From Glacieibacterium frigidum (GTDB lineage Bacteria > Pseudomonadota > Alphaproteobacteria > Sphingomonadales > Sphingomonadaceae): a stretch of 64,000 nt of DNA. The notes beneath the pieces were generated by a model. That model was given only the letters and a program-made list of their open reading frames with translations. It was not told where the DNA came from and did no database searches. Positions 45,552 to 55,037 of the stretch are shown one piece after another. Position numbers and translations under genes: made by a program. Every line of letters begins with the position of its first letter. Positions within the stretch are counted from its first letter, which is position 1. The stretch lies in assembly GCF_007097155.1 (NCBI RefSeq), contig NZ_VJWA01000001.1, positions 434,001 through 498,000 on the forward strand, given 5' to 3'.

Positions 45552-45884
45552 ATGGACGACCAGGTTCAGGCGCGCATCGGCGGCATCGTCGGTTCGAACG
45601 ACGTCGTGCTGTTCATGAAGGGCACGCCGATCTTTCCGCAGTGCGGCTTCTCCTCGACCGCGATCCAGATCCTCGAGCGGCTCGGCGTCGAGTTCGAGAC
45701 CGTCGACGTGCTGCGCGATCCCGAGGTGCGTGCCGGGGTGAAGATCTTCAGCGACTGGCCGACCGTGCCGCAGCTGTACGTCAAGGGCGAGTTCGTCGGG
45801 GGCTCGGACATCATGATGGAGATGTTCCAGTCGGGCGAGCTCGAGGAGCTGATGACCGACAAGGCCGTGGCTCGCGCGGCTTGA
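45552..45884 (+). CDS. grxD: Monothiol glutaredoxin
   Basis: The 110-residue protein has the CGFS active site (Cys31) and the Grx4-type segments VVLFMKGTPIFPQ, WPTVPQLYVKGEFVGGSDI and MMEMFQSGELEELM. Such proteins carry a [2Fe-2S] cluster with glutathione and partner with BolA, whose gene is immediately upstream. Completes the zeta-bolA-grx operon. Confidence 0.96.
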   Translation: MDDQVQARIGGIVGSNDVVLFMKGTPIFPQCGFSSTAIQILERLGVEFETVDVLRDPEVRAGVKIFSDWPTVPQLYVKGEFVGGSDIMMEMFQSGELEELMTDKAVARAA

Positions 45885-45912
45885 TTGGCAGGACGGCCGT
45901 GCGGGCCGCCGG

Positions 45913-46656
45913 ATGAAGAAACTCGACTTTGCCGAGGTGTGGCGCACGACCTTCGCCGACGTGCGTGCCAACGTGGGCCTCTACGGCACGCTGGCCGCGG
46001 CGTTCGTGCTGCTGCCTGCGATGGTCGTAGCGGTACTCGGACCCGGCGAGGCGCGCACCGTCGCCGACCTGAACGGCACGCGCCTGTTCGCGCAGCTCGT
46101 CGTGGCGCTGATCGGTGCGGTCGCGCAGCTGGCGATCATCGCGCTGGCATGCGGCACGGTCCCGACCCCGCGTGCAGCGCTGGCGCGCGGGTTCGCAGCA
46201 CTGCCGGGACTGGCCGGCGCGTCGCTGCTGACCGCCTTTGCGATTTTGCCCGCGGTGCTGCTGCTTTCGGCGTCGCGCCAGGGCTATCCGGCGCTGCAGT
46301 TGGCTGGCCTCGTCGTCTTGCTGCCGGGCCTGTACGTGATCGTGCGGTTGACGCTTGCCGTGCCGATGCTGGCGACGCGGACCTTCGGGCCGGTGACCGC
46401 GCTGCGCGCCAGCTGGGCCGCGACGGCTGGCAACGGTTTCCGGATCTTCGGCTTTCTCGCAGCGATCGCGGGCTTGCTGTTGCTGGCCATGCTGCTCGCC
46501 GGGGGCGTCGCGGCGGCGCTCGGCTCGGTTTTCAAACTGGTCGGTGCGCCGCAGCTCGCCAATTTCGTTGTCGCGCTGATCTCGGCCGTGGTCCTGAGCG
46601 GCTACACCGTGGTCAATTCGGTCGGCCTGGCGACCCTGCTCAAGCGTCTCGCCTAG
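45913..46656 (+). CDS. Six-helix membrane protein, function unknown
   Basis: The 247-residue protein starts [24 protein letters not shown]. It has about six hydrophobic segments, with a repeated internal pattern resembling membrane domains of glycerophosphodiesterase (GDPDases). No catalytic domain is present. It is 28 bp after grxD on the same strand. The stop shares a CTAG with the convergent hemF stop. Function unknown. Confidence 0.75.
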   Translation: MKKLDFAEVWRTTFADVRANVGLYGTLAAAFVLLPAMVVAVLGPGEARTVADLNGTRLFAQLVVALIGAVAQLAIIALACGTVPTPRAALARGFAALPGLAGASLLTAFAILPAVLLLSASRQGYPALQLAGLVVLLPGLYVIVRLTLAVPMLATRTFGPVTALRASWAATAGNGFRIFGFLAAIAGLLLLAMLLAGGVAAALGSVFKLVGAPQLANFVVALISAVVLSGYTVVNSVGLATLLKRLA

Positions 46657-47501
46657 TCCCACTTCGCCAGCGGCGGCAGGCTCATCAGGATCGCATCGAC
46701 ATTGCCGCCGGTCTTCAATCCGAAGGTCGTGCCGCGGTCGTAGACCAGGTTGAATTCGGCATAGAGGCCGCGGTAGCGCAGCTGGACGTCACGCTCCGCG
46801 GCAGTGAACGCGCGGTCCATGTTGCGCCGCACGAGCATGGGGAAGGTCTGGAGCAGCGTGCGTCCGACATCCTGCGTGAAGGCGAAGTTCGCCTCCCAGT
46901 CGCCTTCGAGGTGATCGTAGAAGATGCCGCCGACGCCGCGCCCGCGACCACGGTGCGGCACCCAGAAATATTCGTCGCACCATTTCGAGTAGCGGTCCCA
47001 ATAGTCCGCTCCGTGGCGTCCGCAGGTCGTCTCGAAGGCCGCCTTGAAGTCGGCGGTATCGGCAGCGACCGGCAGTGCGGGGTTGAGGTCGGCACCGCCG
47101 CCGAACCAGCGCTTCGTCGTCACCAGCATGCGCGTGTTCATATGGACCGCCGGCACGTGCGGGTTCGCCATGTGCGCGACCAGGCTGATGCCCGTCGCGA
47201 AGAAGCGCGGGTCTTCGCTGGCACCGGGGATCTGCTTGGCGAACTCGGGCGAGAAGGTGCCGTGGACGGTCGAGGTGTTGACGCCGACCTTCTCGAACAC
47301 GCGGCCCTTCATCACCGACATCACGCCGCCGCCGCCGGGCTCGCCGCTCGGATCGGGGCGGTCCCAGCTTGTCCGGACAAAGCGGCCGGGTGCGCCGCCG
47401 CTGCCCTCGTCCTCGAGGGCTTCGAAGGCTGCGCAGATCTGATCGCGGAGCGACTGGAACCACGCCTGGGCGCGCAACTGCTGATCGTCGAACTGTGTCA
47501 T
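46653..47501 (-). CDS. hemF: Aerobic coproporphyrinogen III oxidase
   Basis: HemF decarboxylates coproporphyrinogen III with oxygen during haem synthesis. The 282-residue protein has [41 protein letters not shown], and the C-terminal [39 protein letters not shown] at 47501 starts at the usual place and in-frame upstream codons are dropped. The haem-needing bc1 complex genes are divergent, 119 bp away. Confidence 0.96.
   Translation of the reverse strand: MTQFDDQQLRAQAWFQSLRDQICAAFEALEDEGSGGAPGRFVRTSWDRPDPSGEPGGGGVMSVMKGRVFEKVGVNTSTVHGTFSPEFAKQIPGASEDPRFFATGISLVAHMANPHVPAVHMNTRMLVTTKRWFGGGADLNPALPVAADTADFKAAFETTCGRHGADYWDRYSKWCDEYFWVPHRGRGRGVGGIFYDHLEGDWEANFAFTQDVGRTLLQTFPMLVRRNMDRAFTAAERDVQLRYRGLYAEFNLVYDRGTTFGLKTGGNVDAILMSLPPLAKWD
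47369..47380. repeat. TTGTCCGGACAA palindrome, copy 4
   Basis: Perfect 12-bp palindrome inside hemF, read as Phe-Val-Arg-Thr on the minus strand. Confidence 0.7.
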
Positions 47502-47559
47502 AAGCGCGTCATGGCGCGGCACACCGCTATCGACAAGCCACCCCGCGCCAAAATGCCCG

Positions 47560-47587
47560 TTGCGCAAGGGATGCATGAGCGTCTAAC
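47560..47587 (+). promoter_or_regulatory. Weak sigma-70 promoter candidate for the petABC operon
   Basis: TTGCGC (47560-47565) is separated by 16 bp from TCTAAC (47582-47587), about 33 bp before petA. Both hexamers are weak matches. Confidence 0.3.
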
Positions 47588-47620
47588 AGCCGCCTGACTA
47601 ATTTCAGGGCAAACACCGCA

Positions 47621-48175
47621 ATGGCAACCCAGCCGCACGACGACCTGACCGAAACGGGCGAGCGTCGCCGCGATTTCATCTACATCGCCACCGGCGCCTT
47701 CGCGGCCGCCGGTGCCGCCGTTGTGGTCTGGCCGCTGGTCAACCAGATGAACCCGTCAGCCGACGTGCTGGCGCTGGCGTCGATCGACGTCGACCTGTCG
47801 CCGATCCAGCCCGGCCAGGCGATCAAGGCGAGCTTCCGCGGCAAGCCGCTGTTCGTGCGCCGCCTGATGCCGGCCGAGATCGAGGCCGCCAACAAGGTGC
47901 CGGTCAGCGAGTTGCGCGATCCGCAGTCGCTTGCCGACCGCACCAAGCCCGGCAATGCCGAGTGGCTGATCACGCTGGGCGTCTGCACCCACCTCGGTTG
48001 CGTGCCGCTGGGCGCGGGCGAGGGCGAGAACCGCGGCGACTTCGGCGGCTACTTCTGCCCGTGCCACGGCTCGCACTACGATACCGCGGCGCGTATCCGC
48101 AAAGGCCCGGCACCGAAGAATCTCGAAGTGCCCGAATACGCCTTCAAGTCCCCCACTTCAGTCACCATCGGTTGA
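47621..48175 (+). CDS. petA: Ubiquinol-cytochrome c reductase iron-sulfur subunit (Rieske)
   Basis: The 184-residue Rieske subunit oxidises ubiquinol in the bc1 complex. After a polar start and twin-Arg-like RRRDFI it has one anchor helix (about 21-42). The cluster-binding loops are CTHLGC (C122, H124, C127) and CPCHGS (C146, C148, H149), and the Pro loop GPAPKNL is present. It begins the petA-petB-petC operon; the spacing to petB is 10 bp. Confidence 0.98.
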   Translation: MATQPHDDLTETGERRRDFIYIATGAFAAAGAAVVVWPLVNQMNPSADVLALASIDVDLSPIQPGQAIKASFRGKPLFVRRLMPAEIEAANKVPVSELRDPQSLADRTKPGNAEWLITLGVCTHLGCVPLGAGEGENRGDFGGYFCPCHGSHYDTAARIRKGPAPKNLEVPEYAFKSPTSVTIG

Positions 48176-48185
48176 GGCGCACAGC

Positions 48186-49526
48186 ATGAGCTTCCCCTGG
48201 GCCAAGCACTACGAACCCAAGAGCGGGTTCATGAAATACGTCGACAGCCGCCTGCCGATCCCGCGACTGGTCTACAACAGCCTCGGCGCCGGCTATCCGG
48301 TGCCGAAGAACCTGAATTATTTCTACAATTTCGGCGTGCTCGCCGGCGTCGCGCTGGTCATCCAGATCATCACCGGCATCGTGCTGGCGATGCACTACGC
48401 CGCCAACGCCAAGATCGCGTTCGACAGCGTCGAGCACATCATGCGCGACGTCAACGGCGGCTGGATGATGCGCTACATGCACGCCACCGGTGCGTCGTTC
48501 TTCTTCATCGCGGTCTACATCCACATCTTCCGCGGCCTGTATTACGGCTCGTACAAGCCCCCGCGCGAGGTGTTGTGGCTGCTCGGCCTCGTCATCTTCC
48601 TGCTGATGATGGCGACCGCGTTCATGGGCTATGTGCTGGTCTGGGGGCAGATGAGCTTCTGGGGTGCGACGGTCATCACCGGGCTGTTCTCGGCCCTGCC
48701 GCTCGTCGGCGAGACCATCCAGACGTGGCTGCTCGGCGGCTTCGCGCCCGATAACGCGACGCTCAACCGCTTCTTCTCGCTTCACTATCTGCTGCCGTTC
48801 GTGACGCTGGGTGTCGTCATCCTGCACGTCTGGGCGCTGCACATCCCGGGGTCGAACAACCCGACCGGCATCGACGTCAAGTCGGAAGCCGATACCGTGC
48901 CGTTCCACCCCTACTACACCGCCAAGGACTTCTTCGGCCTGGGCGTGTACCTGACGATCTTCGCGGCGGTGGTGTTCTTCTGGCCCAACGCGCTGGGCGA
49001 GGTCGACAACTACATCCCGGCGAACCCGCTCTCGACGCCGGCGCACATCGTCCCCGAATGGTATTTCTGGCCGTTCTACGCGATCCTGCGCGCCTTCACC
49101 GTGGACTTCCTGTTCATCCCGGCGAAGCTGTGGGGCGTCATCGCGATGTTCGCGGCGATCCTGCTGCTGTTCTTCCTGCCGTGGCTCGACACCTCGCCGG
49201 TGCGTTCGAACAACTATCGGCCGATGGCGAAGATCGCCTTCTGGGTGTTCTTTGCCGACATCATCCTGCTGGCGATCTGCGGCGGCAAGCCCGCCGAGGA
49301 GCCGTGGGTGCGGCTCAGCCAGCTCGCGTCGGTCTACTACTTCGCGCACTTCCTCATCATCCTGCCGATCCTGAGCCGGATCGAGCGACCGCTGCCGTTG
49401 CCCAATTCGATCTCGGAGGCCGTGCTCAAGCGCCAGACCAACGTCGGTGCGCCTGCGTCGCAGCAGCTGCCGGGGGCGGGGATCGCCGAGATGCCGGCGA
49501 CCGGCCGCGCGCAGCCGGCCGAATAA
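48186..49526 (+). CDS. petB: Cytochrome b of the bc1 complex
   Basis: The 446-residue membrane protein is full-length cytochrome b. Haem ligands lie in [13 protein letters not shown] and [20 protein letters not shown], and the [15 protein letters not shown] motif is the quinol-oxidation PEWY site. The C terminus (residues 420 on) is a short Ala/Pro-rich tail. It functions with the Rieske protein and cytochrome c1 encoded on either side. Confidence 0.98.
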   Translation: MSFPWAKHYEPKSGFMKYVDSRLPIPRLVYNSLGAGYPVPKNLNYFYNFGVLAGVALVIQIITGIVLAMHYAANAKIAFDSVEHIMRDVNGGWMMRYMHATGASFFFIAVYIHIFRGLYYGSYKPPREVLWLLGLVIFLLMMATAFMGYVLVWGQMSFWGATVITGLFSALPLVGETIQTWLLGGFAPDNATLNRFFSLHYLLPFVTLGVVILHVWALHIPGSNNPTGIDVKSEADTVPFHPYYTAKDFFGLGVYLTIFAAVVFFWPNALGEVDNYIPANPLSTPAHIVPEWYFWPFYAILRAFTVDFLFIPAKLWGVIAMFAAILLLFFLPWLDTSPVRSNNYRPMAKIAFWVFFADIILLAICGGKPAEEPWVRLSQLASVYYFAHFLIILPILSRIERPLPLPNSISEAVLKRQTNVGAPASQQLPGAGIAEMPATGRAQPAE

Positions 49527-49539
49527 GGGGCATTCGATA

Positions 49540-50355
49540 ATGGTTAAGCTCATTGCCGCAGCTATCGGCGCGATCTTCTGCGCTGCGCTGCTGTGGGGCG
49601 CGGTCCAGCCGCGTGACGCGGTCGTGCCCGATCTGGTCAAGAAATATTATCAGCACGCCGAGCCGGCGGGTTTCAGCTTCGACAATCCGATCGTCGGCAA
49701 GTTCGACCGTGCGCAGCTGCAGCGCGGCTTCCAAGTCTACAAGGAAGTCTGCTCGGGCTGCCACTCGCTCAATCGCGTGGCGTTCCGCACCCTGACCGAC
49801 ATCGGCTTCTCGGCCGCCGAAGTGAAAGCGATCGCCAAGCAGTACGACATTCCGTCGCTCGACGCCGCGGGTGAGCCGACGACGCGCAAGGGCCTGCCTT
49901 CGGACAATTTCTACGGCCCGTACGCCAATGACGACGCCGCGCGTGCCGCGAACAACAACGCGCTGCCGCCCGACCTGTCGCTGATCGGCAAGTCGCGCGA
50001 GGGTGGTGCGAACTACGTTCACGCGCTGCTGATCGGATATAAGGAGACGCCGCCCAAGGATTGGACGACGCCCGATGGCCTGTATTTCAACGTGCACTTC
50101 CATTCGCTCAACATCGCGATGCCGCCGCCGCTGAACCCCGACCAGGTCACCTACGTCGACGGCACCAAGGCGACCGTCGACCAGATGGCAAAGGACGTCG
50201 CGGCGTTCCTGATGTGGACTGCCGAGCCCAAGCTGGAGGAGCGTCGCCGCACCGGTGTCGGCGCGGTGATCTTCCTGATCATCCTGACCGGCCTCGCCTA
50301 TCTCAGCTATGCACGCGTCTGGCAGAGCGTGAAGGCGAAGAAGACCCAGGTCTAA
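49540..50355 (+). CDS. petC: Cytochrome c1 of the bc1 complex
   Basis: The 271-residue protein has an N-terminal signal/anchor (VKLIAAAIGAIFCAALLWG), one haem c site CSGCH at residues 71-75, and Met-ligand candidates in the second half (IAMPPPLN). A C-terminal membrane anchor is at about 245-262 (GAVIFLIILTGLAYLSYA). ATG at 49540 is 13 bp after petB. Its stop overlaps the convergent cysQ-like stop by 4 bp. Confidence 0.97.
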   Translation: MVKLIAAAIGAIFCAALLWGAVQPRDAVVPDLVKKYYQHAEPAGFSFDNPIVGKFDRAQLQRGFQVYKEVCSGCHSLNRVAFRTLTDIGFSAAEVKAIAKQYDIPSLDAAGEPTTRKGLPSDNFYGPYANDDAARAANNNALPPDLSLIGKSREGGANYVHALLIGYKETPPKDWTTPDGLYFNVHFHSLNIAMPPPLNPDQVTYVDGTKATVDQMAKDVAAFLMWTAEPKLEERRRTGVGAVIFLIILTGLAYLSYARVWQSVKAKKTQV

Positions 50356-51170
50356 CGCCGCCGCGCGGCCAGTGCCGCCAGCCCCGCGTTCAGCCGGCGC
50401 CTGCACTCCTCGTGCAGCGCCGGCGTCGCGGCAACCACGCCGACGATGACCGGATCGGGCTGGTTGAAGCGGAGCGGCTGCCCGGCCCGGTCGGTGATCA
50501 AGCCGCCCGCCTCGGTCAGGATCAGCGCGGCAGCCGCCAGGTCCCACTCGTTGACCGTCCGCCCCTCGAGCCATGCATCGCACTCGCCACTCGCGACCTT
50601 GGCGGTTCGCAGCGCGATCGAGTTGGGACGCTCGACGGCGATCGCATCCCAGGGCTCGGGCCACCATTGCGCGTGCAGGTTGTGCGGCTCGATCGGCAAG
50701 CCGAGACCGGCGAGGTCGTGGCGCCCGCTGACCGCGAGCCGCACGCCGCCCAGATGCGCGCCGCGCCCCGCGACCGCGACGAACAGCTGCCCGCGCACTG
50801 GCGCCGCGAGCGCCGCGAGCACCGGCCGGCCCGCCTCGATCAGCGCCACCGACACTGCCCAGCCGTCGCGCCCTCGGATGAAGTCGCGCGTGCCGTCGAT
50901 CGGATCGACGACCCACACACGGTCGCGCGTCAGCCGGTCGGGCGCGTCGGCGGTCTCCTCCGACAGCCATCCATAGCCGGGGCGCGCGCCGAGCAGCCGG
51001 TCCTTCAGATAGGCATCGACCGCGAGATCGGCGTCGCTGACCGGATTGCCCGGTGACTTGTCCCAAACCGTATTGTCGGCGCGGAAATAGCGCATCGCCA
51101 GTTCGCCCGCTGCACGGGTGGCGCGCACCAGCAGCGCGAGGTCGTCGCCGGTATCGGGCGCGTCAGGCAC
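50352..51170 (-). CDS. cysQ: Inositol-monophosphatase family / CysQ-like nucleotidase
   Basis: The 272-residue protein has the family metal-site motifs SEETAD, WVVDPIDGTRDF and EWDLAAAALILTEAGG. The fold is Li-sensitive phosphatase. CysQ members hydrolyse 3'-phosphoadenosine 5'-phosphate in sulfur metabolism; an inositol monophosphatase role cannot be excluded. GTG at 51170 overlaps the tldE stop by 8 bp, a common pairing in alphaproteobacteria. Confidence 0.88.
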   Translation of the reverse strand: MPDAPDTGDDLALLVRATRAAGELAMRYFRADNTVWDKSPGNPVSDADLAVDAYLKDRLLGARPGYGWLSEETADAPDRLTRDRVWVVDPIDGTRDFIRGRDGWAVSVALIEAGRPVLAALAAPVRGQLFVAVAGRGAHLGGVRLAVSGRHDLAGLGLPIEPHNLHAQWWPEPWDAIAVERPNSIALRTAKVASGECDAWLEGRTVNEWDLAAAALILTEAGGLITDRAGQPLRFNQPDPVIVGVVAATPALHEECRRRLNAGLAALAARRR

Positions 51171-52509
51171 CGGCGAGCGTCATCCCCTCGATGCGCAGCG
51201 TCGGCACGTTGGTCGCATGACGGAACACGAGGTCATCGGCGGCAGCGAGGTTCGCGAACATGTCCTTCAGATTGCCCGCGATGGTCACCTCGGCGACCGC
51301 TTCACCCAGTTCGCCGTCCTCGATGACGAAGCCGCTGCAGCCGCGCGAATAATCGCCGGTCAGCCCGTTGACCCCCATGCCAATCAGTTCGGTCACGTAC
51401 AGCCCGCGCCCGATCCCGCGCATCAGGTCGGCCGCCGTACCGCTGCCGCCGCTGAGGTGCAGGTTCGCCGGTCCGGCGCCCGGCGCTCCGCTTGTGCCGC
51501 GCACCGCATGGCCCGTCGGCGCGAGGCCGAGCTGACGCGCGCTCGACGCGTCGAGCAGCCACTGGGACAGCACGCCGTCGCGGATGATCGGCGTCGGCGT
51601 CGTCGCCAGCCCTTCGCCGTCGAACGGACGCGAGCGCAGCCCGCGGATGCGGTGCGGATTGTCGGTGACCTGGATGCCGGGCGCGAAAATCTGCGTGCCA
51701 AGTGCGTCGAGCAGGAAGCTCGTGCGCCGCGTGATCGACCCGCCGCCGATCGCCCCGATCAGATGGCCGAGCAGGCTGCTGCCGACGCGCGGATCGAACA
51801 CCACGGTCAGCGACTGGGTCGCCAGCTTGCGCGGGTTGAGGCGGCGGACTGCGCGCTCACCGGCGCGGCGGCCGGTGGTTTCGGCGTCCTCGAGGTCGGC
51901 GAGGTGGCGCACGCTGTGATAGGCATAGTCGCGCTGCATCGCCTCGCCCGCGCCCGCGAGCACGCTCGCCGACACGCCGTAGCTGGTGCCGCGATAGCCC
52001 TGCGCGAAGCCGCCCGAGGTCGCGAGCGCGGTCACCGCACGTCCGGCGCTGGCACCGCCGCCTTCGGAATTTGTCACGCCTTCTACCGCACGCGCGGCGT
52101 CCTCGGCAGCGAGGGCTGCGCTTTTGAGCGATTCGGACGACGGGTCGCCGCCGTCGTCGAGGTCGAGGTCGGGGGCGGCGGCGCGCAGCAGCCGCTCCTC
52201 GGGGGCGAGGCCGGCGAACTGGTCCTCGCTCGCCTCGCGCGCCATCGCCAGCGCACGCTCGACGACGAGGCCGAGGCCGGCGGGCGACAGGTCGGAGGTC
52301 GAGACGCTGGCGACGCGCTGCCCGACGAAGACGCGAAGGCCGACCTCCTCGCCTTCGGACCGCTGGATATCCTCGAGGACGCCGAGGCGCACGCCGACCT
52401 GGGTCGAGGCGTCGCCGATGTACACCGCGTCGGCAGCGGTCGCGCCGCCCGCCTTTGCGGCCGACAGGGCATGGGTCAGGCGATCGAGCGCGGCATCGAC
52501 GGTAAGCAT
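51163..52509 (-). CDS. tldE: TldE/PmbA-family metalloprotease subunit
   Basis: TldE forms a heterodimeric protease with TldD that acts on unfolded or modified peptides. The 448-residue protein has VGVRLGVLEDIQRSEGEEVGLRV at the N terminus, TLTVVFDPRVGSSLLGH-like sequence, and the conserved GLYVTELIGMGVNGLTGDYSRGCSGF. TldE lacks the zinc-binding HExxxH of TldD, as expected here. tldD is elsewhere. It overlaps the cysQ-like gene by 8 bp. Confidence 0.94.
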   Translation of the reverse strand: MLTVDAALDRLTHALSAAKAGGATAADAVYIGDASTQVGVRLGVLEDIQRSEGEEVGLRVFVGQRVASVSTSDLSPAGLGLVVERALAMAREASEDQFAGLAPEERLLRAAAPDLDLDDGGDPSSESLKSAALAAEDAARAVEGVTNSEGGGASAGRAVTALATSGGFAQGYRGTSYGVSASVLAGAGEAMQRDYAYHSVRHLADLEDAETTGRRAGERAVRRLNPRKLATQSLTVVFDPRVGSSLLGHLIGAIGGGSITRRTSFLLDALGTQIFAPGIQVTDNPHRIRGLRSRPFDGEGLATTPTPIIRDGVLSQWLLDASSARQLGLAPTGHAVRGTSGAPGAGPANLHLSGGSGTAADLMRGIGRGLYVTELIGMGVNGLTGDYSRGCSGFVIEDGELGEAVAEVTIAGNLKDMFANLAAADDLVFRHATNVPTLRIEGMTLAGA

Positions 52510-52536
52510 CGCCGGGATGTAGGGCGGCGAGGGGGG

Positions 52537-53457
52537 CTAGGCCAGCCCCACGACGGCGAGGCCTGCGAACACCAGTGCACCCGCGACCCGGTTCGACCGG
52601 AACAGGCGCAGCGTGTTGGCAGTCGAGCGGTCCCCCAGCGACGCGACCTGCCAGGCGAAGTGCATCGCCGCCGGCAGCAGCGCGAACAGCGCGAGGGGGT
52701 CGGGGAACATCTGCCAGACCGCGACCGCGAGCAGGATCATCGTCGCGGCGTAGAACAGCCCTACGCCCGTTCGCGCCTGCGGCCCGAGTGCCCGCGCGCT
52801 CGATTTGATGCCCGCCAGCGCGTCGTCCTCGATGTCCTGCAGCGCGTAGATCGTGTCGTACCCCAGCGTCCAGGCGATGCCTGCGGCGTACAGCGCCGCC
52901 AGCCCCCACGACGGCTCGGCGACCGCCACCCATGCCACCGGTATCCCCCAGTTGAAGGTCAGGCCCAGCCACGCCTGCGGCCACCAGGTGATGCGCTTCA
53001 TGAACGGATAGGCGGCGACCAGCCCGAGGCTGGCGAGTGCCACCAACTGCGCCTGCCACCTGAGTTGCAGCAGCACGACCAGCCCGATCAGGCTGAGCGC
53101 CACGACCCAGGCGAAGGCGGCGCGGCGCGACACGCGCCCGCTGGCGATCGGACGGTCGCGTGTCCGGACAACCTGCGCGTCGAGGTCGCGGTCGACGATG
53201 TCGTTGTAGACGCACCCCGCGCCGCGCATCGCCGTGGCACCCAGCAGGAACCACAGCAGCAGCGGCCAATCCTCGCGCAGGCCCCCCGCCAGCGCCAGTC
53301 CCCAGGCGCACGGCCAATACAGCAGCCACGTCCCTGCTGGCCGGTCGAGCCGCGCCAGGCGCGCATAGTCGCGCATCCCCTGCGGCAGCCGGTCGATCCA
53401 CGAGGTTTCCGCGTCGGGGGTGGCGATGCTAGGCACGCTGCCATCTACTGTCGTCAT
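52537..53457 (-). CDS. ubiA: 4-hydroxybenzoate polyprenyltransferase UbiA
   Basis: UbiA attaches the polyprenyl tail to 4-hydroxybenzoate in ubiquinone synthesis. The 306-residue membrane protein has the first Asp-rich motif NDIVDRDLDAQ (N85, D86, D89, D91), and the second IEDDALAGIKSSA near residue 220, with about eight hydrophobic segments. ATG at 53457 lies inside an inverted repeat, and the first 17 residues look unlike usual N termini; a start at an internal GTG or ATG is possible. Confidence 0.92.
   Translation of the reverse strand: MTTVDGSVPSIATPDAETSWIDRLPQGMRDYARLARLDRPAGTWLLYWPCAWGLALAGGLREDWPLLLWFLLGATAMRGAGCVYNDIVDRDLDAQVVRTRDRPIASGRVSRRAAFAWVVALSLIGLVVLLQLRWQAQLVALASLGLVAAYPFMKRITWWPQAWLGLTFNWGIPVAWVAVAEPSWGLAALYAAGIAWTLGYDTIYALQDIEDDALAGIKSSARALGPQARTGVGLFYAATMILLAVAVWQMFPDPLALFALLPAAMHFAWQVASLGDRSTANTLRLFRSNRVAGALVFAGLAVVGLA
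53161..53170. repeat. TGTCCGGACA palindrome, copy 5
   Basis: Core palindrome inside ubiA, read as Val-Val-Arg-Thr on the minus strand; extended by A on one side only. Confidence 0.65.
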
Positions 53458-53545
53458 GCTGGCGAACGCCAGCACCCACGGCCGCTCAAGGCTCGACACT
53501 TTGGGCGCGGGGGACGATGGGTGCTGGCGTTCGCCAGCATGACGG
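53453..53545. repeat. Inverted-repeat element between ubiA and rsmE
   Basis: Two 26-bp arms are exact inverted copies: 53453-53478 (contains GCTGGCGAACGCCAGC) and 53520-53545. Each arm is itself a hairpin, GCTGGCG-AA-CGCCAGC. The arm next to ubiA holds the probable ubiA ATG; the other ends 9 bp before the rsmE TTG. The pattern is that of a REP/BIME-like intergenic element. No third copy was seen in the window. Confidence 0.85.
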
Positions 53546-53554
53546 GGTGAAGAT

Positions 53555-54298
53555 TTGAGCAGGACCAGCGACACTCTGCCCGCCAGCACGCCGCGCCTGT
53601 TCGTCGATGCGCCGATGAGCGAGGGTGCCCACGTCACGCTGCCCGCGCCAGCGTCGCACTACCTCGGCGGTGTCATGCGGCTGGGGGAGGGCGACGCGGT
53701 CAAGCTGTTCGACGATTCGACCGGCGAGTGGCTGGGGCGCGTCGAAGGTGGGACGCGCAAGGCGCTCGGCGTGCGGCTGGTCGAGCAGCTGCGGCCCCGC
53801 GAGGCGGTCGCCGACCTGTGGCTGTGCGTCGCGCCGTTGAAGCGCGGGCGCATCGACTGGGTCGCCGAAAAGGCCTGCGAATTGGGCGTCGCGCGGCTTG
53901 TGCCGGTGCTGACCGCGCGCACCGTCGTCGACAAGCTCAACCTCGACCGGTTGCGCGCGCACATGGTCGAGGCGGCCGAGCAGTGCGGGCGTACCGCGCT
54001 GCCCGAACTCGCCGAGCCCGTGAGCCTCACCGCGCTGCTGAATGGCTGGAACCCGGCTCGAACGCTGATTTTCGCCGATGAGGAGGGCGGCGCGCCACTT
54101 GCCGCGACCCTGCGCGACTGCCCCGCGCCCGCGGCGATCCTCATCGGCCCCGAGGGCGGTTTCACCGACGCCGAGCGCGCCGCGATCCGCGCGCTGAACG
54201 CGGCACGGCCGGTCAGCCTGGGGCCGCGCATCCTGCGGGCCGATACCGCCGCCGCGGTCGCAGTCGGCGTCTGGCAGGCGGTGGTGGGCGAATCGTAG
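53555..54298 (+). CDS. rsmE: 16S rRNA m3U1498 methyltransferase
   Basis: The 247-residue SPOUT-class methyltransferase has an N-terminal PUA-like region (ASHYLGGVMRLGEGDAVKLFDD) and the characteristic C domain with KACELGVARLVPVLTARTVV, RTLIFADEEGG, AILIGPEGGFTDAER and SLGPRILRADTAA. The start is TTG at 53555, close to a repeat arm, with no strong SD. It is divergent from ubiA. Confidence 0.93.
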   Translation: MSRTSDTLPASTPRLFVDAPMSEGAHVTLPAPASHYLGGVMRLGEGDAVKLFDDSTGEWLGRVEGGTRKALGVRLVEQLRPREAVADLWLCVAPLKRGRIDWVAEKACELGVARLVPVLTARTVVDKLNLDRLRAHMVEAAEQCGRTALPELAEPVSLTALLNGWNPARTLIFADEEGGAPLAATLRDCPAPAAILIGPEGGFTDAERAAIRALNAARPVSLGPRILRADTAAAVAVGVWQAVVGES

Positions 54299-54345
54299 CG
54301 CCTGCGACCTTGCCGCCCCCGCGCCACCGTGCCACATCGCCTGCC

Positions 54346-55005
54346 TTGACCAAGTTCGCGCCCCCCACTGCCGCCGTGCCCGCGCGCCGCGGCCTGATGT
54401 TCGTGCTGTCGAGCCCCAGCGGCGCGGGCAAGACGACGATGTCGCGCCGCTTGATCGTCGACGATCCCGAGATCGTCATGTCGGTGTCGGTGACGACGCG
54501 CCCGCCGCGCCCCGGCGAGATCGACGGCCGCGACTATCATTTCATCGACGATGCCAAATTCGACGAACTGCTCGAGGCGGGCGAGCTGCTCGAATGGGCG
54601 ACGGTGTTCGGCCACCGCTACGGCACGCCGCGCGAGCCCGTGCAGGACGCGCTGCACGCCGGCCGCGACGTGCTATTCGACATCGACTGGCAGGGCACGC
54701 AGCAATTGCAGCAGACCGACGCGGGCTCGGACCTGGTACGCGTCTTCATCCTGCCGCCCGGTATGGGCGAGCTCGAGCGGCGGCTGCGCTCGCGCGGCAC
54801 CGACTCGGACCCCGTCATCGCGCACCGCATGCGCCGCGCCGCGACCGAGATCAGCCATTGGGGCGAGTACGACTATATCCTGATCAACGACGATCCCGAC
54901 CTGTGCCTCGGCGAGATCCGCGCCATCCTGAAGGCCGAGCGCCTGGCCCGCCGACGGCAGATCGGGCTGGCGGGGTTCGTCCGCGACATGCTCGCGAAGA
55001 CCTGA
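54346..55005 (+). CDS. gmk: Guanylate kinase
   Basis: Gmk converts GMP to GDP. The protein has the P-loop SSPSGAGKTT, the GMP-binding RPPRPGEIDGRDYHFI and WATVFGHRYGTPREPV, and FDIDWQGTQQL. Start is uncertain: TTG at 54346 gives 219 residues, TTG at 54310 or GTG codons nearer the P-loop are possible, and none has a clear SD. The N-terminal about 16 residues are probably not conserved. Confidence 0.92.
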   Translation: MTKFAPPTAAVPARRGLMFVLSSPSGAGKTTMSRRLIVDDPEIVMSVSVTTRPPRPGEIDGRDYHFIDDAKFDELLEAGELLEWATVFGHRYGTPREPVQDALHAGRDVLFDIDWQGTQQLQQTDAGSDLVRVFILPPGMGELERRLRSRGTDSDPVIAHRMRRAATEISHWGEYDYILINDDPDLCLGEIRAILKAERLARRRQIGLAGFVRDMLAKT

Positions 55006-55037
55006 AACTCGCCGCAATCGCGGGATAACCTGCGTCT

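Noticed and set aside
51118-53550. Long plus-strand frame opposite tldE and ubiA
   Set aside because: Low-complexity composition, antisense to conserved genes, and its C-terminal part is a translation of the inverted repeat.
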